The notes: generated from the sequence alone by a model not told the origin. Positions 23,471 through 35,225 are shown, counted from the stretch's first letter. The stretch is DNA of 64,000 nt from Mytilus californianus (GCF_021869535.1 NW_026262712.1:111845640-111909639); one strand, 5' to 3'. Numbers and translations: made by a program.

Positions 23471-23832
23471 TTTGATAACTATTTACACCACTGGGTCGAT
23501 GCCACTGCTGGTGGACGTTTCGTCCCCGAGAGTATCATCATCCCAGTAATCAGCAATTCGGTGTTGACATGAATATCAATTATATGGTCATTTTTATAAA
23601 TTTCCTGTTTACAAAATTATAAATTTTTCGAAAAACTAAGGATTTTCTTATCCCAGGCATAGACTGCCTTAGCCGTATTTGGCATAACTTTTTGGAATTT
23701 TGGGTCCTCAATGATCTTCAACTTTGTACTTCTTTGGCTATATAACTATTTTGATCTGAGCGTCACTGATGAGTCTTATGTAGACGAAACGCGCGTCTGG
23801 CGTATTAACTTATAAGCCTGACACCTTTGATA
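23471..23832 (+). repeat. Interspersed repeat, family 5, full-length
   Basis: Runs from CACCACTGGGTCGATGCCAC to a tail with TGTAGACGAAACGCGCGTCTGG. The direct repeat CTTTGATAACTAT stands at both ends. It is either a 13-bp target duplication or the junction sequence of a tandem form. Confidence 0.8.
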
Positions 23833-23860
23833 ACTATATTCATATAAACAGAAGAAATGT

Positions 23861-24163
23861 GTGATTTCTAAAAGGTACACCTATCAACCAAAGATCACAA
23901 GACCAAGAATGGAAACAACTGCAGATCACCAGACGGCCTTCTACAATGAAGCAAATCCATATAGTATAACGCTCCGGATAAAAAAAAATGGAAAAAAGTA
24001 TTACAAGGTAAACTGCCACAACTATAACATGAAACTCTGGCTTATCCTATCAATTGAGGAGATTGAACCTAGTGCAAATATTATTACTACTCAGGAATGG
24101 GATGCTTACAAAAGGAAATCTGATATATTCGCGTTTGACCAAGATCTTAGTTTTAAGGTATAA
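23861..24163 (+). other. Open frame of 100 codons, probably not a gene
   Basis: The frame starts MISKRYTYQPK and contains a FYNEANPYSI segment that matches the translation of the family 1 repeat. The second half, from about 24030, is not repeat-like and has balanced composition. No domain, signal peptide or splice context is recognised. It is most likely a degenerate repeat with a chance continuation. Confidence 0.3.
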
Positions 24164-24589
24164 AAGAAGCCAAATATTCAAAAAAAGAGCTAGATATAAA
24201 GCTAACTTCCATGTCTCTATGGTATCCATAAATGTAACTTCATATTCATAAATAGTATGTACGCAATAGCTTGAAAAAGTTCAATTATCATCACTTTATT
24301 TATTAAACACAATAGTTTTTAAGAATGTTCGTGTCTCACGTTTTCAACTCTTATAATGTTATATTCCTCACCTGTTTTTCCAAGTTATGCATAAAAACGT
24401 CTTTATGTCTCAATATTTTTTTTTAAACCACACATTTTAAAGACACTTCAGTATATGCATTATGACATTCTTGCTATTTCTAATACATTAGACATATATA
24501 CCGACAACAAATGCATAGACATTTTTCAAGCAATTGATTCTTAAGTTTTCAAATCCCTGTACCTAGAATAAAGCCATATGGATAATATA

Positions 24590-24974
24590 GGGTGCATTTC
24601 TTTCTAACCAAATTTTGTAAACGTTGTGTGGCGTTTGTTGTTGTTTTCTAAACGCTACAAAAGTAGAAACAAATACATCTTTAAATCAGTGTTTACTGAC
24701 CCTGTTTGAACTTCCAATAATGCATGCACATGTTGTTGGTAAACAGACTTTTTGCAAACGTAGAAACAAATACATCGTTTAATCAGGTTGAAGTTAGAAA
24801 CAAATGTAGCGTTTGTACTAACAAACGATGAACGACAAACTGTAGACGCATTTTTAGCGAGTGCATAGTTTGTCAAAGTTTATGTAAACTTTGCAAACGT
24901 ATGTTAGAAACAAATGATCAAAACATGTGCGCGCTTAGCCGTTTGCATCGTTTGTGTTAGAAAGAAATGCACTC
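24590..24974. mobile_element. MITE, 385 bp, with internal motif repeats
   Basis: Imperfect terminal inverted repeats RRGTGCATTTCTTTCTAAC stand at both ends. ATA may be a short target duplication (24587-24589 and 24975-24977). Motifs of the form GTTAGAAACAAATG recur at least five times inside, together with AAACG-containing GTTTGC segments. No coding capacity. Confidence 0.75.
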
Positions 24975-25439
24975 ATATTCTTCAGTAATTAGGTCCCGTC
25001 TATAAAAAAAAATCAGCATATCGCATTTGTTTCCAATCTATAGCTTTCAATCAATTTAAAGTTTGTCGATGAAACTTTCCGTAATAATTCACCACTATAT
25101 ATACTGGGTGGTGTATTGCGCACAAGGAAGAAACTGTACAGCAAAATCATGGCTCAAATTTTAGTTCAACTTTTGCATATGTACAAAATTCGTTCATCTC
25201 TAACTTTAAACGGCTACCCCTGGCAAAATTGGCAATGAAACTAGGAATGATTATTCACCACTATTTATCGGTCTTTCCGAACAATGACAAAACCGTAGAT
25301 TGAAAGTCATGGTAACAAACTGGGTACAATTTAGCTATTCGTGTGCATACTGTATCAGCTCTTTCTGAAAACCCATTGGTGTATCAGAATATTTCTACTT
25401 TCAGATAGTTTAAAAGTAAAATAACAAAAATACCGAAAA
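24975..25439. other. No feature seen
   Basis: AT-rich, non-coding. Confidence 0.4.
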
Positions 25440-25710
25440 ATCAAAACGGAAAGTCCTTTAGCAAATGGCAAAATCAAAAGCACAAACACATCAAACGAAT
25501 GGAAAACAACTGTCATATTCCTGACTTGGTATAGGCATTTCCTTATGTAGAAAATGGTGGATTAAACCTGGTTTTATAGCTAGCTAAACTTCTCACTTTT
25601 ATGACCGTCGCATAGAATTCCATTATATTGACAACAATGTCTGAGCAAAACAAACAGACATTATAGGCAAAAATGTCAATAATTGGGTTACAGCAGTCAA
25701 CATTGTTTGA
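25440..25710 (+). repeat. Interspersed repeat, family 2
   Basis: Contains CATCAAACGAATGG, TTCCTGACTTGGTATAGGC and AAACCTGGTTTTATAGCTAG, and ends near TTGGGTTACAGCAGTC. Confidence 0.8.
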
Positions 25711-25814
25711 TAATCTTAATCACTTTAATTAAAAACAAATAATTATATTTCAACAAAGAAACACAAAATGGCATAAAGGCACTCTATAGACAAAGTACAT
25801 GAGAGAATAATTTA

Positions 25815-26116
25815 ATTTTGGATGTAACGCGTCTTCTGATTGGCTGACGTTGTTTTGTTTATCAGCTCATAGACATAATTTTGTCATGTGACCGTGACGT
25901 CATCAACGTTTTTTCATGGTTTACTCCGGTTTAAAATGGAATTTAGAATTAAATTATAAGAAATGACTGTAATATTTTTTCTGTCTATTCGAAATATTAG
26001 CATAAAAAATGTGGTGCACACTTTAAAATAACCCGCTACGCGGTTTATTCAGTGTGCACCACATTCTTGATGTTATTTCTTCATAGACAGAAAAAATATT
26101 ACAGTCATTCCTTAAA
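25815..26116. repeat. Hairpin element with nested inverted repeats
   Basis: Outer arms AATGACTGTAATATTTTTTC (from 25962) and its complement (to 26107). Inner arms GTGGTGCACAC at about 26011 and its complement at about 26053. The centre has CCGCTACGCGG. Upstream lies TGACGTCAT. It resembles the palindrome at 9349-9504 in layout but not in sequence. Confidence 0.8.
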
Positions 26117-26461
26117 AATAAAAGACAAGAATACTTAAATGAACATAGCACATAGTATAAATACCGAGGCACGTCAAAAGTATATTACCAAACATGGACT
26201 AAACAGTAAAGGTTAAAAATATACAAAGACAAATAAAAAGAGCACAATAACACGTAATTCAGATGATAAACAACGTCAGTACCTAGAATCTATACTTCCA
26301 TACCATCATGTATTATTTGTGAAGTTGATACGGAATATTTATCAACAAGGTCTCAGTATCTTCCAATGAATTTTTTTTTCAGAAAAAGGACGAGCGTTCT
26401 TTGACATAACCCTGGTTCATCAACTTTCTGCTTTAGACATGTTAATATCGAATAATTATAA

Positions 26462-26730
26462 AAATAAGAAGATATGGTATGATTGCCAATGAGACAACTG
26501 TGCACCAGAAACCAACTGACGTAAATTAAAGTTCATAACTATAGGTTACGGTACGGCCTTCAACAATGAGCAAAATCCATACCGTATAGTAAGCTATAAA
26601 AGGGCCCAAAATGACAAATGTACAAATCAATATTCTAATAGCAAATATAATATACATCAGCAAACGAAAACCACTAAGTTACAGGCTCCTGACTTTGGAC
26701 AGGCACATACAGAATATGACAGGGTTAAAC
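26462..26730 (+). repeat. Interspersed repeat, family 1
   Basis: Contains AAGATATGGTATGATTGCC, GGTACGGCCTTCAACAATG and CTATAAAAGGGCCC. Confidence 0.85.
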
Positions 26731-27909
26731 GCGTTTCTATAATTTGGATTTCTAATTTCATCGGGAATGGCGTGCATCATAAGTAACAATTTATTGCAAA
26801 AAACACTCAATCTAGATCTGCTATGCATGATATTGTACAAATGCTTACTTATCAATAGAAACAGAAAACTTAAAAAGTAAATACTCGTGTGTAAAGCATA
26901 AGAATAAAGGGAAGAGGTCGACGAAGTGCGAATAATGCTTTTCATTCAAATCTTTCAGTATTTGGCAATTCTGCAAATCAAAATTATTAATGTTTACTAA
27001 ATATTAGAGGTCATAGAGTTCATATATTGTTTTATCCTATAGACCAACAGAAACATGGCAGAACCTGCTGTATTACTTGTATAGATCAATGCACGTTGTT
27101 CAATAACGCCAGGAACGATAACTCATGACGTAACGTAACGTCATTTGGTATCGTGTTACATGTAAATGACCTTGTGCAATGCCAAACTATAGGTATCGAC
27201 AGATTGTAGGACCTCTTATGTGTATAACAGGTTTTAGTTTGGTTTTAATTTACTGATACCGATATTAAAAAAAAAATAAAGATCTACTTACAGTGTTGAA
27301 TGGGTAACCCTGAAGAATTATGAAAGTCTGTTTAGTTCTTATTGACATCATTATTTACTTATTTGATTGCGCGGGGTCCTCTGTGGTGGCTCAAAATATT
27401 GTTGGTGTAATATACATTATTCATTAATATGTACGTAAAGGCTGTTATTTTTCAACAACAAAAATCCTAAAATCATTTCAAATTTTTCAAATTTGATACT
27501 TTTTTACTATGAAATGTTTGTTCATAAAGACAATCATTGATATTCAGTTTGAATGTATTGTTTACCAAACAAAAGTACTTTAGAACTTTCTTAAGAGTGA
27601 TTTTAACCTTATTTTCTTGAAGACCAGCATCTAGTCTAATGTATAGATTATCCGTTCTACATAGTTATATCTTTTAACGTATAACCTTCCTTATACATAT
27701 ATTCTATTATTTTCTAACCTTGAAAAGACATATCTTTGAATTTGTTATATTTACGCAAACAAAGTATTTGGTATTAAAAATTCCCGTGATAATGGTTTTG
27801 AAAGATTGTACTATGCTAAAGACTATTTGGAACCCTCTAAACATTGGTTCATGGAAAGAGCATCAGCTTATGTGTGTGTTACTTTTTTTTTTCAATATGC
27901 AGCAAAATG
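26731..27909. other. No gene seen
   Basis: AT-rich intergenic sequence. The frame at 27720-28034 runs into the family 3 repeat and shows no domain. Confidence 0.4.
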
Positions 27910-28145
27910 TAAAACAAAGTAGAAAGATACCAAAGGGACAGTCAAACTCACGAGTCGAAAATAAACTGACAACGCCATGGCAAAAAAGAGAAAAATACCA
28001 CATAACAAATAACAGTAGACAGAACACAACATAGAAAACTAAAGACTAAGCAACATGAATCCTACCAAAAAACCGAGGGTGGTATCAGGTGCTCCGGAAG
28101 GGTAAGCAGATCCTGCTCCACATATGGTACCCGTCGTGTTTCTCA
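27910..28145 (+). repeat. Interspersed repeat, family 3
   Basis: Begins near GATACCAAAGGGACAGTCAA and ends CCACATATGGTACCCGTCGTG. Inverse partner of 21240-21548. Confidence 0.8.
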
Positions 28146-29149
28146 TGTAAGTACCAATCCGTTTTATAACTGTTTTATGAAAGTTTTGTATAACAAGTTT
28201 TTAATTTCAATGAATGATTGTGCTACCTTTATCGTTTGAAGAAATACTTTTAAATTGTGCTCGCATCATCCGCTAACACACTGCTGTCCGATTCTTTCTG
28301 TCAGTTTCAAGGAACCAATAGCCCTAGCTTAAGTTGTTCTATCAATTCTTTAAAGTTCAGTTCGATATATATATATAGAGAGAGAGAACATTTTAGAACA
28401 ATTTGATGTCTCAATCGACAAAATGTGTTTATTCATAATGAATATAAATATTTAGTGCATGTTCAGCCTTATTATTTTCCTATTTCATGCACAGCGTATA
28501 TATAGTGTCTAAAAAATAGCAACAGTCATATTCAATAAAATTCATCTTTTTCGTGAAATAGCATCATATTTATGTGGTTGCAATTTGAATATTGTAATAA
28601 GGAAAACTAAAACAAAGAGTTATACGTAATAGCAAATTAAATGTACAATCAAGCATTTAACACCAATGCTGACAGAAGTTTACAGTAGAGATTATTAGAA
28701 TACTTGAAATGCTTATTTTCAGTAAGTATTGTCCAGAAGAAATAGGGCAAGATACCAAGAAGGCAGTTCAATTCCATAATAAAAGACATCTGTATTGTCT
28801 AAGTTTTTAATTTGTTGTTTGTATACATTTTGTCAATGTAACTTTTATAGGTTTGTGCTTTACACGGTGTTCCCTGTTGTCTATTGAATTTAAACAAGCG
28901 TTGCTTGCTTACTCGAAACCTGTCATTATAATACACACACACACCTGTGAAATGATTCGTTATTTTCATATTGAAAAAACTCATCAAAAATACCAGCCTT
29001 TTAATTTTGTACGCCAGGTGTGCATTTCGTCAACTCAACGACTAATCAGTGACTCTCGAATTCAAATAATTAAAAGCCAAGTATAGTACGAAGTTGAAGT
29101 GCATTGAGGGCCGATTAATAAGATTAAAAACTAAAACTAAGTAATCAGG
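28146..29149. other. No gene; microsatellites
   Basis: A TA/GA run lies at 28365-28388 and a short CA run near 28933-28944. No coding signal is seen. Confidence 0.45.
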
Positions 29150-29155
29150 TTTATT
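29150..29155 (-). other. Polyadenylation signal of gene C
   Basis: AATAAA on the minus strand, about 100 bp after the stop, as in genes A and B. Confidence 0.6.
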
Positions 29156-29254
29156 TTATAAAATAAAAGTATGGATTTCTATGTTTGCTTGTAATCTGCT
29201 CACCAAATAAATAAATAGTCAATTCAGAGTCAATAAAATAACAAATCAATATAA

Positions 29255-32200
29255 TTACTGTTGAGTAACGGGACCATGTAAACTATTAGAGCTAGCCGGT
29301 AAAGCTTGGTTTGTAACGGGATCAACAAAACCACCAGTATTTGATGTTTGCACATTGCTTTGGCCTTGATTCGCAAATCCTTGGACAGATGCCAATGGGT
29401 TAGCGGCGGTTAATGTAGGTCCTAGAAAGTTTCCATTTAAAGGAGCTTGACCTGGAAAATTTCCATTTAAAGGTACTTGGCCTTGAAAGTTGCCATTCAA
29501 AGGCACTTGACCTTGAAAGTTAGAATTTATACCTGGAACTGGAGGCAACTGGTTTAGAAACTGAGATATTTGGCCATTTGGGTTAAGTCCTAAGTTTTGG
29601 TTTGATGCTGGTTGTTGCATTCCAGCCATAAAAGGATTTGTGTTTTGTCCAAAACCTGGGAATCCTTGTGGTACAAACCCCGGGAATCCTTGTCCCGGTA
29701 GATTTGGATTTACTCCATTAGCTGGAAAACCTTGAAAATTTTGAGAAATCCCATTGTTAGGTAAACCTTGTTGAGTCTGCGGTATTCCACCAATAGGAAA
29801 CTGAGGCATTTGGAATTGTCCAAATGTTGGCGCTTGCTGTTGACCTCTTAATTGTTGTATTTGAAATTCTAATGCAGCTTGTTGTCCTCTGAGTTGGTCC
29901 AATATCTGCTGATTTTGAAGCAATTGCATTTCAGGAGATTGGCCTCCACCTTGTAAATTTTGAGGCATAAAACCTTGAGATTGAGGCCAAAGGTTATTAT
30001 TTTGCTGACCTTGTAATGGTGCTGGCATGTTTTGTAAAAACGGATTCTGCATTGTATTTTGATTTATGAATGGATTTTGAATATTTTCAGTTAAACTAGC
30101 ATCTGCAGGTGGTTGTAATAAGTTTGCATTGCTGCTATCAAATCTAACTCTGTTGACGAATTCGTTGTCAGATGGAGGCGCATCAAGAACTGTAAGAGGA
30201 TCTCTTCTTTGTTGTCCAACGTCGGATGTAATAATTGGTTGAACCGGCGGTGAAACTGGTAGTGCAGCAGGTGGTGGAGAAACTGGTAGTGCAGCAGGTG
30301 GCGGGAAATCTGGTCGTGCAGCAGGTGGCGGGAAATCTGGTCGTGCAGCAGGTGGCGGAGAATCTGGTCGTGCAGCAGGTAGTGGAGAAACTGGTCGGGC
30401 AACAGGTGGAGCAACTGGGTTATCGTTTGGTCCGACACTATCTGCTGGTAATCCAACTGACGAACCTGGAAAAGGACTTAAAGGTTCTACGTTATCCTGA
30501 AACAACCGAATTGATGAATCGACTAAAGGACCACGACTCACAATGTTGTCTTGGCGCAGCAGCAATGAATTATCCAGTAAAGATTCTTGATTTCTTATGT
30601 TCTCTGGGGACACTCGTATGGATGAATCAGGGAAGGAACCTGGACTTGCAATGTTGTTTTCGTGCAGCCGAACGGATAAATCGGATACAGAGCCTAGCCT
30701 TCCAATGTTATCTGGGGACAGTTGAATGGATAAATCAGGAAAGGAACCTGGACTTTCAATGTTGTTTGGGGGCAGCCGAACGGACAAATCGGATAAAGAG
30801 CCTCGTCTTCGAATGCTGTCTTGGAGAAGCCGAAGAGACGAATCAGATAAAGAACCTAGACTGCCGATGCTGTCTGGGGTCAGCCGAACGGACGAATCTG
30901 GAAAGATACCTGAACGGTGAATATCATCAAAAGGCGTTCGAACTGACATATCTGGAAAATGATCTCGGATAGAAGGTCTTCTTTTCTCTTTTTCCCTATG
31001 GATTTCAACAACTTTGACTGTTTTCGGTAGAATTGGTTTAATATGTTTCTGTTTTTTTATTGAATGTACTTGTTCTTTTTTCACCAAACGTTTTAATTCC
31101 TTAATTTTCTTTGGACATTTATTATTGTCACAACCTTGACATTTGTAACCATTTTTAAAGAAATACGTCTTCATCCGGCATTCCTCAGGAATAAATTCTT
31201 GGTCACATGCGACAGGTGGACATGGATCCGATGACTTCTTATGTAGGAAATCTTTCAGAACACGCTTCTTGACTTTCGATCTGAAAACTTTCTTGTTTCT
31301 ATTATACCGATACGAATGGCCTGAAATGTATACAAAAATAAATATTAAGTTTACAAATATTGATACCAATTCAACTAAATCGTTATACATTAAAATGTTC
31401 ACAAATGAATGAAAATATTATAAATTTAAATGAAGACAGAAGTTTCTGGCTCATTTGTATGATACTTTAAGTTTAGATGCATTGCTTATGATAACGTTTC
31501 CAACGTTATTTTCAGACATACAAAACATATTTTTCGTTAGATATGCAGCTTTAAAAACGGTATGGTGGGCATCTTTCGGATAAAGTTTTATTGATGGTCT
31601 AATGGCCATCTTTCGCATGCGATAAAGTTTTATGTATGGTTTATTTGGCATCTTTCGCCTGGGATAAAGTTTTATTTGTCGTTTAATGGGCATCTTTCGC
31701 CTGGGATAAAGTTTTATTGATTGTTTAAAGGACATCTTTTGCAAGTTTTGAAGTTTTATTGATGAAATAAAGGACGTTTTGCGCAAGGTGTTAAGTTTCA
31801 TTTATTGAATTAAGGACGTCATTCGACGGTGTGCAGCTCTACATTTTTGTAGAATATTAATTAAAAGTTTTGTCCAGCAACTTCTATATCTGATGTACGA
31901 TTTAAAAAATATTATTGTTTCTGATAGTTTTACACTTTAACATTTATTAATTTCGTAAAAAAAAACATAAAGATACATCCTTTTTTTACCACAAATCTAA
32001 TGCAGTAAAGTCGTCAACAAGAGTCGCTGAAAAGTAATTTAGAATACAATATTTACTTCGAGAATGTGTTTCCCATTTTTACATAGGTTTACAACCAGTA
32101 TTTATGTTATTTTACCGTTAATTGTAATTATTAGACTTAAATATTTCCAAGTATATTGTTGCATGTTTTACTACAATCATACAATATTGTTTGTAAATAC

Positions 32201-34137
32201 TATGTTTTGATGACGAAGGTGTCGGTTTCCCGCTGGCGCTTGCCTCGATTTAAAGGTGTAGTTTCACAATTAAATATAAGAAAAATAGATGTAGTAGAGG
32301 TCTTTCTAATTATTTCAAAAATATATCTGTTCAAAACAGTTTACGTTTAGATATTCAATACTATTTAATCTATTTGTCTTCTCAAGCTTGTGGTTGTTAG
32401 TGAACCCGATGGTGCTATATAAAATAAGGAGATATGTTATGTTTGCCAGTTCAAATGACTCGGAAGTAAGCAACTAGGTCACCGTACGACCTTCAACCAT
32501 GAAAAAAACAACACCGTATAGTCAGCTGTAAAAGACAACGACATGAAAAGACACGAAACAATTCTAGCGAGAAAAACCAATTAGTTTATTCAATTACGAG
32601 TTCTCGGTATTTTGTGTTTACATTACTACAAGACAAGAACATATCGCATTGTTGATTTGAACTTTTGTTTGATTTTAGTTCAATTTTATTTATGCTGTTG
32701 ATTTGGTTTGTGATCTGTGAAAGGATTCTGGAAATTAGTTTCAAAATTATTTTAAGATCGAGAAGGGTTTAAAATGAGCCTAATGTGGGCTCTGGAATTT
32801 GCAATTGTCACAACAATGAGCAAAATATACGCCACAAGAAATGATTCTTGATCAAAATTTACAAGGCACTCAAAGAATAACAGACAAATTTAACATCATA
32901 TAATTTAAGTTTTGTTTAGTTTTGGAGAAGTTATAGCTCAAAGGCCTAAAGGTATGGAGATCTCCCTTTCATTATGTTTTGTCGTGGAGGTATGTATTTG
33001 TATTACACCATTAATATGTTTATAATTGTGTTGTGATCAATCAATTTCAATCAGTATGATAGTTGTGTGAAAGGATGAATGAAAGTTTCTATATTGTAAA
33101 TATGTATTTGTTATGATTTATATGCCTGTATGTGGACCCTGTGATTAGGTTGATAGAAGAATTTTAATTTTGATTTTAATTCTAATTTGTATTAGATTTG
33201 GCACATTGAATTTCCAAGGAGAATATTTTGCCCCGCCATCACAATCATGCTCTATTAACTCAACACTTTTATAAAATTAACATGTTAAAGTTTGTGATTA
33301 TATCAGTTTAGGGGAACCACTTACGGTAAGCCAATGCTATAGTTGGTGTGTAGTTGTACTAGCATTAGCAGATCTCATTTCAATGGATATTATATGATCG
33401 TCTTCTCCATCATGGTTCATAGACTTAGAAACTTTGAATAGTTTACACATTAAAGTTTGTGATTATATGAGGAAATATATTCGAGAGATATAGCAGTTCT
33501 AATAATTATGTCACTGAATGAAAGTCAATCATTATTGTGTATGCAATTGTATTTTATATATTATTCGGCCCTGCACCCTAAGTAATGGGTCATTAACTTT
33601 GAAAAGTTCGCATAGTTTACATAAACTCATTATACCAGACTTAAATTCTTGTAAGAATGTTTCCATTTTCATTTTACTATATACTACTTAAACATGTTAA
33701 ACAAAATTCAAGCGAGGCATCTGTGTGAACCGCTTATATCATATCGATGCAATTACTATGTATTAGACGATATGGAAGAGAAAAAAAGAACAAAACTAAT
33801 AAACTAATAAACGACACAAAGTATCGATCTAAAAAGTCTCGGAGTTACTCAAAGATAAGTCAACCAAAATTCAACCAATAAATAAACCTTGTTTTCTCAA
33901 CCTATAGTCTTTTGTTTTTTAATCTTATTTTGTATTAAAGTCAAGTATACAAACGTTATCAGACTTAATGCGATTTATTGTTTTATCTTTTTTTCTAATT
34001 CTTTCACGTGCAGGGTGAGTATATATGACAACCATGCGAATGCATGAGCATTGATAGCTTTTAAAAATTATGTACAACTCACCGTTTGCTAGATATATAT
34101 GAACCAACAAAACTGCCACAATAGCTGATGTCTTCAT
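29255..34137 (-). CDS. Gene C: long secreted Cys-module repeat protein
   Basis: Exons are 34083-34137 (55 nt) and 29255-31320 (2066 nt), with a GTGAG donor, a TTTCAG acceptor and a 2.76-kb phase-1 intron. The product is 706 residues. A signal peptide, MKTSAIVAVLLVHIYLAN, leads into GHSYRYNRN. A Lys/Arg-rich stretch follows, then six cysteines (C52, C57, C66, C79, C82, C87) and a basic linker. Nine 18-residue units follow (about 144-305; consensus SVRLxPDNIxxxGSFPDS), then a Pro/Ala block with AARPDFPPP units (about 320-378). The tail is rich in Gln, Asn, Gly, Phe and Pro. It has NPF motifs, a probable short coiled coil (MQLLQNQQILDQL region) and four PLNGNFQGQV-like units. The spliced start replaces an intronic Met at 31402. 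Exon structure and cysteine spacing tie it to genes A and B. It looks like an extracellular matrix or fibre component; the exact role is unknown. Confidence 0.88.
31560..31835 (-). repeat. 42-bp tandem repeat with open reading frame
   Basis: Six to seven diverging units of about 42 bp (plus strand: GATAAAGTTTTATTGAT then CATCTTTCGCCTGGG). On the minus strand 31451-31801 is open for 116 codons and encodes 14-residue basic units such as IKLYPRRKMPIKRQ. A stop codon sits directly before its ATG. I see no good acceptor linking it to gene C, so it is treated as a repeat. Confidence 0.75.
32425..32590 (+). repeat. Interspersed repeat, family 1 (diverged)
   Basis: Recognisable by GGTCACCGTACGACCTTCAAC and ACCGTATAGTCAGCTGTAAAAG; several deletions. 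Confidence 0.65.
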
Positions 34138-34188
34138 TGTTACCTCCCAAACACCTTTACGATAATGTTTATCATTTGAACTTTTTTC

Positions 34189-34196
34189 GTTTTATA
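34189..34196 (-). promoter_or_regulatory. TATA box of gene C
   Basis: TATAAAAC on the minus strand, 50-60 bp before the ATG. Confidence 0.7.
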
Positions 34197-34262
34197 TTCG
34201 TCATCTTCGCCATCGTATAGTATAACAATGAAATATTTCAATTCAGTCAATAGACTGTTCTC

Positions 34263-34321
34263 ATTGGTTCATGCATCCTAAACGTCAGATGATATCATCC
34301 CTGACAATCATCGTTTTGACA
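34263..34321 (-). promoter_or_regulatory. Shared upstream sites of gene C
   Basis: ATTGG at 34263-34267 (CCAAT on the gene strand), CGTCA at 34283-34287 and TTTGACA at 34315-34321. Same order as in A and B, with different spacing. The rest of the promoter is not alignable by eye. Confidence 0.45.
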
Positions 34322-35074
34322 AAGGATAACTACGATACAAATTGATCTATAATTAGCCTGTAAATAATGACATATTTATGAGAAATGTACGTATATTTTG
34401 TTTATATCCAATACGTTTTTTTACCTGATCATCTCTCACAAGGTATTTTACAGATAATGATATATTGTTTTTTTCAGTGAGACCTTTGGTTAACCTTAAA
34501 ACAAAACTGGGAAATTACCACAAAATTTTAAAATAGTCGTCTTAACTTAATTTGGATAAACGTCTTTTTAAGTATTGTATAACAAAGTGAATTGAATGGT
34601 GAAGGAATACGTTGTGGCACTCCTGCTTTGTCTAGAACAGTTTTACGAGGTCAATTATAGCTGGAGGAGGAGTACTATTTGTATCTTTTCATAGAGCTGT
34701 AAACCATTTATTATATAGGTTGATAGCCTACATAATGTTGAATAACATTTAAATATGAAGAAAAGGAGATATGAGATTTTTATCAATGGGACAGCAACCC
34801 ATAGACAAAACAAAATCGAATCGTCTGACGGTTAACAACCAGTCTTCAACAATAGACAGGTGTCTGTACAATATATGAAAATTCTGAATAGCACTGAGAA
34901 AATCCCAAAATATGAATAAATTTAGCGGCGACTATCAAACATCTGTTATCAACAACATATTATCCGAATGATAAAAACATTAATATATGACAAAGAAGTT
35001 ATTCCCTAGTATTACATATACTTAGGGAAGCGTCACACTAACATATCGTCGTGTGAGCCTTATAGTGTTACATA
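34322..35074. other. No gene seen
   Basis: Region upstream of gene C. A weak family 1-like stretch may lie around 34750-34900 (GGAGATATGAGATTTTTATC); otherwise featureless. Confidence 0.4.
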
Positions 35075-35225
35075 TAAATAAGAAGATGTGGTAGGAGTGC
35101 CAATGACACAACTCTCCATCCAAGTCACAATGTATAAAAAGTTAACAATTATAGGTCAAAGTACGGCCTTCAACACGGAGCCTTGGCTCACACCGAACAG
35201 CAAGCTATAAAGGGCCCCAAAATGA
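35075..35225 (+). repeat. Interspersed repeat, family 1b
   Basis: Contains AAGAAGATGTGGTAGGAGTG, CAACACGGAGCCTTGGCTC and AGCAAGCTATAAAGGGCCCC. Confidence 0.85.

Larger units (their letters stand above)
31321..34082 (-). other. Gene C intron
   Basis: Long intron holding a 42-bp tandem repeat array (31560-31835), a diverged family 1 copy (32425-32590) and otherwise AT-rich sequence without visible exons. Confidence 0.7.

Noticed and set aside
30235..30972. 245-codon open frame on the plus strand
   Set aside because: It is the antisense shadow of gene C, open because the opposite strand is made of 54-nt and Pro/Ala-coding repeats. The minus strand has the signal exon, splice sites and cysteine module.
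31321..31402. Met at 31402 as start of gene C (715-residue reading)
   Set aside because: The extra residues come from the intron. Using the exon at 34083-34137 gives a signal peptide and the same structure as genes A and B.
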